64,000 nucleotides of DNA from Clostridium muellerianum. Its GTDB lineage: Bacteria > Bacillota > Clostridia > Clostridiales > Clostridiaceae. The translations under genes were made by a program, and so were the position numbers. The notes beneath the pieces were generated by a model that had not been told where the DNA came from, did no database searches, and was given only the letters and a program-made list of their open reading frames with translations. Position 1 is the stretch's first letter. The number at the start of each line of letters is the position of its first letter. The stretch is from positions 102,272 to 166,271 of the forward strand of contig NZ_JABBNI010000007.1 of NCBI RefSeq assembly GCF_012926525.1. Reading direction: 5' to 3'. Below, one piece after another: positions 26,377 to 33,704 of this stretch.

Positions 26377-26419
26377 TAAATGCTATTGCTATAAATCAGC
26401 AGTAACATTTAGTTTTATG
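26375..26419 (+). terminator. Array-end terminator of array 4
   Basis: TTAAATGCTATTGCT / AGCAGTAACATTTAG followed by TTTTAT; the same hairpin family as after arrays 1 and 2, with one substitution in the stem. Confidence 0.8.
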
Positions 26420-26475
26420 AATGTTTAAATTGCATTACTTGTATTAAAATAATTATTAACAAAGGAATTAGTTAA

Positions 26476-26565
26476 GTAAAAAAGCTTTCTGTAGATATAA
26501 CTGATTTTAAGGAAATTGTAAATGATAATTACTATATTTGTGGTATTAAGAAACTGTTATTTTAA
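26476..26565 (+). pseudogene. Relic of a third AAA-ATPase/PD-(D/E)XK gene
   Basis: After the array-end hairpin, the upstream region TGTATTAAAATAATTATTAA and the first 22 codons of the ATPase gene are recognisable (KKLSVDITDFKEIVNDNYY, compare KKISIGITDFKEIVNNNYY in copy 2). The GTG start has become GTA. Homology ends after NYY and the frame stops at 26563. The rest of the gene is gone. Confidence 0.85.
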
Positions 26566-26660
26566 AAGAGGCTACTACATAACTAACTCAGTTTAATAAT
26601 TTTTTACAATAGCTTCTTTACAAAGATTAGAAGTGCAACGAACAAACTTTGTGGTTGTAC

Positions 26661-26689
26661 TTGACAGATGTGTTTAGCAGCTATATACT
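26661..26689 (+). promoter_or_regulatory. Consensus promoter of the marR gene
   Basis: TTGACA (26661-26666), 17-bp spacer, TATACT (26684-26689). The expected start point falls at about 26696, the first ATG of the gene, so the transcript may have almost no leader. Confidence 0.75.
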
Positions 26690-26695
26690 ATCATC

Positions 26696-27160
26696 ATGAT
26701 GAATATGAAATTTAAAAATAGAAATAAAGTAAGTTATACTTTTTTGAGAATAGTATCAAAAATTTCCGAATTTGACAAGAAAACTCGATATTATGGGACG
26801 GATAAACCATTATATGAAGCTGAAATTCACATGATCAAGTCCATAAAAGAAAATGAGGGTATTCATGTGACAGGTTTGGCTGATATGCTGGGAGTTACGA
26901 AAGGAGCAGTTTCCCAGATTATTATGAAGCTTGATCGTAAAGGTATGATTATCAAAGATACTGATCCCCGCAATCAGTCAAGACTTTTGTTAAGGCTGAC
27001 TTCAAAGGGGGAGACAGCATATATGAATCATGAAAAGTTACATAAAAAATATGAGGAGATTTTTGACGATTTACTTGAAAATGCAGCAGAAGAAAACAAG
27101 ATGTTTTTTAGAGAATTGCTTAACTCATTAGAAAAACAAATTGATGATTTTGAAAAATAA
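26696..27160 (+). CDS. MarR family transcriptional regulator
   Basis: 154 residues (151 if ATG 26705 is used). The winged helix-turn-helix is clear: IHVTGLADMLGVTKGAVSQI followed by MKLDRKGMIIKDTDPRNQSRLLLRLTSKGE (wing with D-x-R). No ribosome-binding site lies at normal distance from either ATG, and the promoter sits directly upstream. The MATE exporter gene 200 bp downstream has a palindrome matching the gene's own promoter region in TATACT/AGTATA half-sites, so repression of that pump is likely. The marR-MATE pairing is a common drug-efflux module. Confidence 0.88.
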   Translation: MMNMKFKNRNKVSYTFLRIVSKISEFDKKTRYYGTDKPLYEAEIHMIKSIKENEGIHVTGLADMLGVTKGAVSQIIMKLDRKGMIIKDTDPRNQSRLLLRLTSKGETAYMNHEKLHKKYEEIFDDLLENAAEENKMFFRELLNSLEKQIDDFEK

Positions 27161-27239
27161 ATGCATGTTGAATTTTGATTATGAAAGGTTAATGGTAAAA
27201 TGAGGGTAATTATAAATAAGGTGTTTTTTTATCAAAAGA

Positions 27240-27344
27240 GTATAGATACTATACACTTGTTGGATGATAACTATGCTAAACCACCTTAAACAAAATTAAA
27301 TAAAGAATATATTTTTTTAAAGAAAGTGTATAGTGACTATACAC
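27240..27344 (+). promoter_or_regulatory. Two palindromic operator candidates upstream of the MATE gene
   Basis: GTATAG-ATA-CTATAC at 27240-27254 and GTGTATAGT-G-ACTATACAC at 27326-27344 (perfect 9-bp arms around one base). Both share the half-site GTATAG/CTATAC. The second lies just upstream of the ribosome-binding site at about 27349. Sizes and symmetry fit MarR dimers. Confidence 0.6.
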
Positions 27345-27364
27345 ATTAGAAAGGGTATGATATT

Positions 27365-28741
27365 TTGAATTCGAACAACGAAAAACTTAAAATGATGCGT
27401 GATGAAAAAATTCCTAAAGTATTGTTGAAAATGGGTGTGCCTATTATGATAGGCATGATGATTTCTGCACTTTACAGTGTGGTTGATGCTTACTTCGTAG
27501 GTGGTCTTGGAACTAGTCAGATGGGAGCTGTGTCCATTGCATTTCCCATTGTACAAGTTATAATCGGGCTTGGCATGACCTTTGGAAGTGGAGCAGCCTC
27601 TTACATAGCAAGACTTCTTGGAGAAGGGAAAACTGACAAAGCAAATCAGACAGCTTCAACTGCACTGTTTTCCAGTTTGGTTGTGGGCATTATTTCTATA
27701 GCTATATCTTTATACTTTCTTGATGACATATTGGTTGGTTTGGGAGCTACAAAAACAATACTGCCATATGCAAGAGAATTTGCAGTTATATATATTACGG
27801 GTTCAATTTTAAATATTTTTATTGTTACTATGAACAATATTGTAACCTCTGAAGGCATGTCAAAACTAACTATGACCTCTATGCTGCTTAGTGGTGTGCT
27901 TAATATTATATTAAATCCAATTTTAATATATCCTCTAGGTCTTGGAATTAGAGGATCAGCCATTTCAACTGTTATATCACAAGGTGCGGCCTCTCTCTTG
28001 TACATTTGGTACATGTTAAGTAAAAAAGGATGTTTGAGATTTTCTGTAGGTAACTTTAGATTTGATACTGCTATTTTTGTAGAGATTTTTAAAGTTGGAA
28101 TTCCAATTTTTGTTTCTCAACTGTTGTCAAGCACTTCAATGGCACTTTCTAATACTGCAGCAAGCAGTTATGGTGATTCAGCAGTAGCAGCCATTGGAGT
28201 TGTAACTCGTATCATGGCACTTGGAAGTTATGTGGTTTTTGGATTTATGAGAGGATACCAGCCAGTTGCAGGATATAATTATGGTGCAAAAAACTATGAT
28301 AGATTGAAGGAAGCAACAAAGGTATCAATTAAGTGGTCGACAATATTTTGTATTGTTACTGCATTTATTTTAATCTTAATTCCTGGACAAATTGTATACT
28401 TGTTTTCTAAAAATGATGCAATGCTCATTGATATAGGCAGCAGAGCACTTAGAGCAAATGGGATTGCATTTATGCTGTTTGGATTTGAGCAAGTATATAT
28501 GTGTTTATTTCTTGCTCTAGGAATGGGAAAAGAAGGTGGACTTCTAAGCATCAGTCGTCAAGGATTATTTTTTATTCCAGCTATTTTAATCATGCCAAGG
28601 ATTTTTCATATTGAAGGTGTAATTTGGGCACAGCCTGCAGCGGATTTGTTTACTGTAATTTTAACATTAATATTTGCACTGTCATTAAGTAGAAAGCTGA
28701 AGCTTTTGAAGGCAGAAGCTTTTTCTGAGAATGGAATTTAA
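27365..28741 (+). CDS. MATE family efflux transporter
   Basis: 458 residues; TTG 27365 with GAAAGGG upstream, or ATG 27392 as an alternative that would remove 9 residues. About 12 hydrophobic segments are present. N-terminal MATE features are PKVLLKMGVPIMIGMMISAL, VDAYFVGGLGTSQMGAVSIA and GMTFGSGAASYIARLLGEG; the second half has the matching FGFMRGYQPVAGYNYGAKNY. Members export cationic drugs or dyes using Na+ or H+ gradients in the cell membrane. It is probably controlled by the upstream MarR protein through the palindromes at 27240-27344. It ends in a hydrophilic tail; no partner gene follows. Confidence 0.92.
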   Translation: MNSNNEKLKMMRDEKIPKVLLKMGVPIMIGMMISALYSVVDAYFVGGLGTSQMGAVSIAFPIVQVIIGLGMTFGSGAASYIARLLGEGKTDKANQTASTALFSSLVVGIISIAISLYFLDDILVGLGATKTILPYAREFAVIYITGSILNIFIVTMNNIVTSEGMSKLTMTSMLLSGVLNIILNPILIYPLGLGIRGSAISTVISQGAASLLYIWYMLSKKGCLRFSVGNFRFDTAIFVEIFKVGIPIFVSQLLSSTSMALSNTAASSYGDSAVAAIGVVTRIMALGSYVVFGFMRGYQPVAGYNYGAKNYDRLKEATKVSIKWSTIFCIVTAFILILIPGQIVYLFSKNDAMLIDIGSRALRANGIAFMLFGFEQVYMCLFLALGMGKEGGLLSISRQGLFFIPAILIMPRIFHIEGVIWAQPAADLFTVILTLIFALSLSRKLKLLKAEAFSENGI

Positions 28742-28887
28742 AATAAAAAATTTACGCAGAAAAGTTTTTATTTGCTATGAAAAGCTATTAAAAAATCTCC
28801 ATATTTCCTCCACATTTCTTAGTTATAATTAATTCAAATAATAAATTAGAAACAATTAAAAATTAATGTTTATAGGAGGAAATGAAT

Positions 28888-29136
28888 ATGCTTTGTGGAT
28901 TTAGAGGTTCAGGATTTAGAGGATCAGATTTTGTATTTAGCCCATGGATGTCCATAATGATGGGAGTTAGAATATTATTATTTATAATTTTAGTAGTAGT
29001 TGCAGTAAAACTTATAAAAAGTTATATGGTGAATTCTAGTAGTGCCATGAGAATACTTGATGAAAAATTTGCTAGTGGAGAAATTAGTGATGAAGAATAT
29101 ACAAGAAGAAGAACTATTATAATGAAGAAAAGATAA
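28888..29136 (+). CDS. Small SHOCT-domain membrane protein
   Basis: 82 residues from ATG 28888 (TAGGAGGA 7 nt upstream; ATG 28882 is too close to that site). One transmembrane helix (about 24-46, VRILLFIILVVVAVKLI) is followed by the C-terminal SHOCT motif AMRILDEKFASGEISDEEYT. The N-terminus has a Gly/Phe-rich FRGSGFRGSDF segment. SHOCT domains are short, often C-terminal oligomerisation-like modules. It has its own terminator and lies just before a two-component system that may control it; this pairing is common for envelope or metal stress genes, and is an inference here. Confidence 0.85.
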   Translation: MLCGFRGSGFRGSDFVFSPWMSIMMGVRILLFIILVVVAVKLIKSYMVNSSSAMRILDEKFASGEISDEEYTRRRTIIMKKR

Positions 29137-29147
29137 AGTTTTTAACA

Positions 29148-29186
29148 CGGAACCCTCTGGTTTTATTGACTAGAGGGTTGCTTTGT
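29148..29186 (+). terminator. Rho-independent terminator
   Basis: AACCCTCT / AGAGGGTT stem (29151-29158 and 29172-29179), then GCTTTGTT. Confidence 0.75.
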
Positions 29187-29310
29187 TATCTGATGGCTAC
29201 TTACTATAACATTCCCTAAGTAAGATTCATTGATAAATTATTGAAATTATAAGTACAATAAAATATAATCAAGCTAAAATTAAGATGTTTTTTATAAAGA
29301 GGTGATAATA

Positions 29311-30006
29311 GTGAATGATATAAAGAAAATATTGGTGGTGGATGATGAACCTAATATTGTTGAAGTGGTGGAGGCTTATTTAAGAAAAGAAGGATTTCAG
29401 GTATTAACTGCTGAGAATGGTGAGAAAGCATTAACATTGTTTAAAGAAGAAGTAATTCATTTAGTTGTTTTGGATTTAATGCTTCCAAAGATATCAGGAG
29501 AGGAAATTTGTAATAAAATAAGAGCTGTATCTGATGTGCCTATAATTATGTTAACAGCTAAATCGGAAGAAGAAGATAAAATTAGTGGTTTAGCCATTGG
29601 AGCAGACGATTATTTAACTAAACCTTTTAGTGTGCGTGAATTAGTTGGAAGAGTAAAAGCTTTAATTAGAAGAACTTATAGAGATTCCACTCCACTTGCT
29701 GATTATTTGCTTTTTAATAATGGTGACTTAGAAGTACACATAAAAAAAATGAAGGTAAAAAAAGCTGGTGAATATGTAAATTTAACTACCAATGAATTCA
29801 AGGTATTATTAGCATTATTAACAAATCCAGGTCAGGTGTTTTCAAGAGAGCAATTAGTACAAAAGGCTTTTGGGGAAGATTATGAAGGCTTTGACAGAAC
29901 TATTGATAGCTATATCAAAAATATAAGACAAAAAATAGAGGATAACCATAAAGAACCTAAATATATTATCACTGTCTATGGTATGGGATACAAATTTTTA
30001 GATTAG
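29311..30006 (+). CDS. OmpR/PhoB family response regulator
   Basis: 231 residues from GTG 29311; AAAGAGGTGAT precedes it, and an upstream GTG at 29302 overlaps that site. The receiver domain has the acidic pair VVDDEPN, the phospho-acceptor D in LVVLDLMLPKISG, then PIIMLTAKSEEEDK (T/S) and the conserved K in YLTKPFSVREL. The C-terminal winged helix has LTTNEFKVLLALLTNPGQVF, RTIDSYIKNIRQKIE and the YGMGYKF end. It is followed 55 bp on by its sensor kinase. Targets are unknown; the adjacent SHOCT gene and the thioredoxin-fusion gene are candidates. Confidence 0.93.
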   Translation: MNDIKKILVVDDEPNIVEVVEAYLRKEGFQVLTAENGEKALTLFKEEVIHLVVLDLMLPKISGEEICNKIRAVSDVPIIMLTAKSEEEDKISGLAIGADDYLTKPFSVRELVGRVKALIRRTYRDSTPLADYLLFNNGDLEVHIKKMKVKKAGEYVNLTTNEFKVLLALLTNPGQVFSREQLVQKAFGEDYEGFDRTIDSYIKNIRQKIEDNHKEPKYIITVYGMGYKFLD

Positions 30007-30061
30007 TGGTGGCGTAATAATTTGAAACATTGAAGCTTTATAATGAATGGGGTGGACTCAA

Positions 30062-31480
30062 ATGAAAATGTCCTTGATGAAAAAATTATCTATAGGTTTT
30101 CTTCTCGCTGTAGTAGGTGCAATATTGATATCAGTTTTTATTTCAAATTATATGGTGGGAAAAAAATTCAATAATTACTTGTTGGATGAGCAGAAGGATA
30201 AAGTGAATAAAATTGTAGCTACTGCTCAGGATTTATATGATGATAAAGCTGGATTTTCCAGTTTTAATAAGGATGAATTATTAAGATATGCAGTGTTAGA
30301 GGAACTTTATATACAGGTTAAGGATACAAACGGAACTGTTGTATTTGATTCAGGTAATTCTCATCTTCAACATAAAAATATGATGGAGTCAATGATGGGA
30401 AATATGATGAAAGGTGACATGCATAAATATTCTCATATGAATTTAGGAGAATATAAAGAAGAAACCTATCCTTTAATAAAAAATAAAAAGAATATTGGTA
30501 GAATAGTTGTTGGATATTTTGGAACTTCATATTTAAATCAAGGAGCTATAACCTTTAAAATGACATTAAACCATTCCTTTATACTTTCAGGTTTTATAGC
30601 ATTAATATTTGGGTTTGGAGTAAGCTTTATTTTAGCTAAACAGCTTACTAAGCCATTAGTTAGAATAACTAAAACTGCTAATGAAATGAGAAAGGGTAAT
30701 TTAGCTGTTCGTTCACAGGTTAAAAGTGAAACTAGAGAAATACAGGAATTATCAGCCTCTATAAACTATTTAGCAGAAACCTTGCAAAATCAAGAAATGC
30801 TCAGAAAAAGAATGACTTCAGATATGGCACATGAAATTAGAACACCTCTTACCACACTTAAAACTCACGTAGAAGCATTATTAGATGGCATATGGGAGCC
30901 AACAGAAGAAAGATTTCAAGTTTTTTATGATGAAATAGAGAGATTGATAAACTTAGTTAATAAGCTTCAAAATTTAGCAAAATTGGAACAAGTAGATTTA
31001 AAGTTAAATAGTACAAAATTTAATTTATCAGAGGAATTGAAAAAAAGCATATCAAGTTTTGAACCCTTGTATTTAAAAAATAATTATATTATTGAAGCTA
31101 AAATTTATAAAGAAATATGGGTGTACATGGATAGAGATAAGTTAAAGCAAATAATGCATAATTTGTTGTCAAATAGCTACAAGTATTTAAAATCCAGTGG
31201 AAAAGTAGTAGTAGAGCTTAAAGAAGAGGAAGGCATTTGTATTAAGGTTAAAGACAATGGAATTGGCATACCAGAAAAGGATTTGCCTTATATCTTTGAA
31301 AGATTTTACAGAACAGATTTATCTCGAACAAAAAATACTGGAGGATCGGGAATAGGCTTGACTATAACAAAAAGTTTGGTGGAATGTCATAATGGGAAGA
31401 TAAGTGTGGAAAGTAAAGAAAAAGAAGGAAGTACATTTGTAGTATGGTTTCCAAAGGAAATTATTTGTGAAGATAAGTAA
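30062..31480 (+). CDS. Sensor histidine kinase with Met/His-rich extracytoplasmic loop
   Basis: 472 residues from ATG 30062, with GGGGTGG upstream. TM1 is LSIGFLLAVVGAILISVFI (about 8-26) and TM2 is about 172-194. The extracytoplasmic region contains HLQHKNMMESMMGNMMKGDM then HKYSHMN, 8 Met and 4 His in about 30 residues. HAMP, the HisKA box DMAHEIRTPLTT, and HATPase boxes NLLSNSYKYL, DNGIGIPEKDLPYIF and GGSGIGLTI follow, all complete. Met- and His-rich loops of this kind bind Cu(I) or Ag(I) in other bacteria, so sensing of a soft metal is a reasonable inference but not shown. Confidence 0.92.
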   Translation: MKMSLMKKLSIGFLLAVVGAILISVFISNYMVGKKFNNYLLDEQKDKVNKIVATAQDLYDDKAGFSSFNKDELLRYAVLEELYIQVKDTNGTVVFDSGNSHLQHKNMMESMMGNMMKGDMHKYSHMNLGEYKEETYPLIKNKKNIGRIVVGYFGTSYLNQGAITFKMTLNHSFILSGFIALIFGFGVSFILAKQLTKPLVRITKTANEMRKGNLAVRSQVKSETREIQELSASINYLAETLQNQEMLRKRMTSDMAHEIRTPLTTLKTHVEALLDGIWEPTEERFQVFYDEIERLINLVNKLQNLAKLEQVDLKLNSTKFNLSEELKKSISSFEPLYLKNNYIIEAKIYKEIWVYMDRDKLKQIMHNLLSNSYKYLKSSGKVVVELKEEEGICIKVKDNGIGIPEKDLPYIFERFYRTDLSRTKNTGGSGIGLTITKSLVECHNGKISVESKEKEGSTFVVWFPKEIICEDK

Positions 31481-31613
31481 TATTATGTGTAGCTCCATCT
31501 GCATAGAGTGATTGTTAATATTAATGTTCAATCTGCAAAAACTATATATATCAGTCTAGATGTGACATGTGTTAAGTTAAATATAATTGACTTAATTGAA
31601 TAGTAGATTTAAA

Positions 31614-31660
31614 ATATAAGAGTAACTTTACTTTTTAAAGTTACTCTTATATATTTTTAC
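31614..31660 (+). terminator. Strong rho-independent terminator
   Basis: Perfect 17-bp stem ATATAAGAGTAACTTTA / TAAAGTTACTCTTATAT with a 5-nt loop, followed by ATTTTT. Confidence 0.9.
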
Positions 31661-31665
31661 AAGAC

Positions 31666-31710
31666 AATTGACAGAGGACAATGAAGGTGAATTTTCTTTC
31701 TTACGTTTGT
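31666..31710 (+). repeat. Partial copy of a dispersed GAGGACA inverted-repeat element
   Basis: ACAGAGGACAATGAAGGTGA followed by ATTTTCTTTCTTACG resembles the end of the element at 49192-49344 (AGAGGACAGTGAAGATTGAT in its reverse complement). Only one end is present. Confidence 0.5.
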
Positions 31711-31755
31711 ACTTGAAAAAGTTGAACGTTAAATAAAAAAGTGGGGGTTAGAAGA

Positions 31756-32970
31756 ATGGAAAATGTAAATTTATTTTTGGTGTTTGCAGAAGGTGTATTG
31801 TCACTATTTTCACCATGTATACTTCCTGTGCTTCCAGTATATTTAAGTATATTGTCAAATAGCAGTGTGCAGAGTTTAAAGCATGGAGAAGTTAAATTTA
31901 TAAATAGTTCACTACTAAAAAATACAATTTTATTTGTGCTTGGAATATCTACAACTTTTTTCATATTAGGTTCTTCAGTAAGTGTATTAAATCAATTTTT
32001 TACCTCTAATAAGAAAGTAATTATTTTAATAGGTGGAATTTTAATTATAATTATGGGAATTTTCTATATGGGGTATATAAACATACCATTTTTACAAAAA
32101 GAGAAAAAAATACATATTGAGATAAATGAAATGAAACCTATAACTGCTTATATACTTGGTTTTACCTTTAGCTTTGGATGGACACCATGTGTTGGACCTA
32201 TGCTTTCTTCTGTATTAATAATGGCATCAGCTTCAAAAAGTGCGCTGATTGGAAATCTTTTAATATTAATTTATACTATTGGATTTATATTGCCATTTAT
32301 AATAATTGCAATTTTTTATAACAAGTTGTTTAAATTTATTGATAAGATAAAGCTTCATATGGGAATAATACAAAAAATTGGCGGAGTTATTCTAATAGTT
32401 TCTGGATTGATTATGATAATTGGAGGAACAGGTAAAACGTTTGATTATACAAATAAGAAATCAACAAATAAAGTAGAACAAGTTCAAAATAAGGATGATA
32501 AAAATGCACAGAGTAGTAAAGATAATTCTACAAAAGTGGATAAAGTTAAAGCTCCAAATTTTAGTTTAGTTGATCAATATGGAAAAACACATAAATTAAG
32601 TGATTATAAAGGCAAAGTAGTATTTTTAAACTTTTGGGCTACCTGGTGTCCTCCATGTAAAGGTGAATTGCCTCATATAGAAGAAATTTATAAGGAGTAT
32701 GAAAATAATACTAAGAATGTTATAATTTTAGGCATAACTGCACCAAATTTGGGCAGAGAGGGATCTAAGGAATATATAATGAATTTCCTTAATAAACAGG
32801 GATATACCTTTCCAGTAGCCTTTGATAGCGCTGGAGAAATCATGGAGCAATATAGTATAGAAGCTTTTCCAACTACATTTATAATTGATAAAGAAGGAAA
32901 TGTAAATAAATATGTTCCGGGAGCTATGGATAAGACTGCAATGGAATCATTAATAAATAATGTTAAATAA
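31756..32970 (+). CDS. CcdA-like membrane protein fused to TlpA-like thioredoxin
   Basis: 404 residues from ATG 31756 (GGGGGTT upstream). The N-terminal six-helix CcdA/DsbD_2 domain has FSPCILPVLPVYLS and FGWTPCVGPMLSS, each with the redox cysteine followed by proline. A linker of about 30 Lys/Asn/Ser residues (around 235-262) leads to an extracytoplasmic thioredoxin domain with FLNFWATWCPPCKGELPHI (CxxC) and the cis-Pro loop AFPTTFIID. Electrons from cytoplasmic thioredoxin would pass through the membrane half to the outer thioredoxin half. The fusion joins what are usually two genes. It overlaps the reading frame of the hxlR-like gene region by position only; the two are closely spaced. Confidence 0.92.
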   Translation: MENVNLFLVFAEGVLSLFSPCILPVLPVYLSILSNSSVQSLKHGEVKFINSSLLKNTILFVLGISTTFFILGSSVSVLNQFFTSNKKVIILIGGILIIIMGIFYMGYINIPFLQKEKKIHIEINEMKPITAYILGFTFSFGWTPCVGPMLSSVLIMASASKSALIGNLLILIYTIGFILPFIIIAIFYNKLFKFIDKIKLHMGIIQKIGGVILIVSGLIMIIGGTGKTFDYTNKKSTNKVEQVQNKDDKNAQSSKDNSTKVDKVKAPNFSLVDQYGKTHKLSDYKGKVVFLNFWATWCPPCKGELPHIEEIYKEYENNTKNVIILGITAPNLGREGSKEYIMNFLNKQGYTFPVAFDSAGEIMEQYSIEAFPTTFIIDKEGNVNKYVPGAMDKTAMESLINNVK

Positions 32971-32986
32971 CTTAGGAGATGGTATT

Positions 32987-33412
32987 TTGAAGGGAACATA
33001 CGACTTCCAGTGTAATTTGGCTCAAACTTTAAATATAGTAGGTGATAAATGGACTTTACTGGTTCTTCACAGGATTTTAAATAATAAAAATACATTCAAG
33101 GAACTGCAGGAAGCTTTAAAACCAATACCTACTAATATTTTATCCGATAGAATAAAGCTGCTTGAAAAGAATGGATTTATAGTTGCTCAAATATATAATG
33201 AACATCCTCCAAGATATCAATATTTATTGACAGAAAAGGGAATGGATTTTAAACACGTATTCAATTCAATAATATTATGGGCAAATAAGCATTTAGAAGC
33301 ATGTAAAAAAACAGTGTGCCATGAGAAGTGTGGAAAAGAAGTGGAAATAAAATATTATTGTAAAGATTGTGATGAATATGTTGATGATTTAATAATTAAG
33401 GAATTGTATTGA
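32987..33412 (+). CDS. HxlR family regulator with cysteine-rich tail
   Basis: 141 residues from TTG 32987, with AGGAGATGG at 32974-32982; an in-frame ATG at 32960 overlaps the preceding gene but lacks a site. The HxlR winged helix has CNLAQTLNIVGDKWTLLVLH, FKELQEALKPIPTNILSDRI, LEKNGFI and the PPRYQYLLTEKG wing. The C-terminal extension EACKKTVCHEKCGKEVEIKY then YCKDCDEYV has five Cys, four of which could bind zinc or act as redox switches. Only 16 bp separates it from the CcdA-TlpA fusion, so it probably regulates that redox gene and is co-transcribed with it. Confidence 0.88.
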   Translation: MKGTYDFQCNLAQTLNIVGDKWTLLVLHRILNNKNTFKELQEALKPIPTNILSDRIKLLEKNGFIVAQIYNEHPPRYQYLLTEKGMDFKHVFNSIILWANKHLEACKKTVCHEKCGKEVEIKYYCKDCDEYVDDLIIKELY

Positions 33413-33529
33413 AATATACATAGATAAAAGATGACAGAATAAAAGAAATTACTATTTTCAGTGGTATAGGAGCTGTGACTAATGAAGGTGAAAATGAAAT
33501 TAATTAGTTAAAAAAATAGTGTAAAAATT

Positions 33530-33562
33530 GGAAGGAAGATTTTAATGTCTTCCTTTTAGTTT
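33530..33562 (+). terminator. Rho-independent terminator
   Basis: AAGGAAGA / TCTTCCTT stem with an 8-nt loop, then TTAGTTTTT. The rest of 33413-33704 is A/T-rich and shows no gene. Confidence 0.75.
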
Positions 33563-33704
33563 TTAGAAAATTTTTAATAATAGAATATATAGAATGAATG
33601 ATTTTGATTTTTTTGAAGGATAATAGATTTTATTGTCGAATATATAAATGTTTACTTATTAAGAAATATGAAGTTTACTTAATCTTTTATTGGGAGGTTA
33701 TTGA

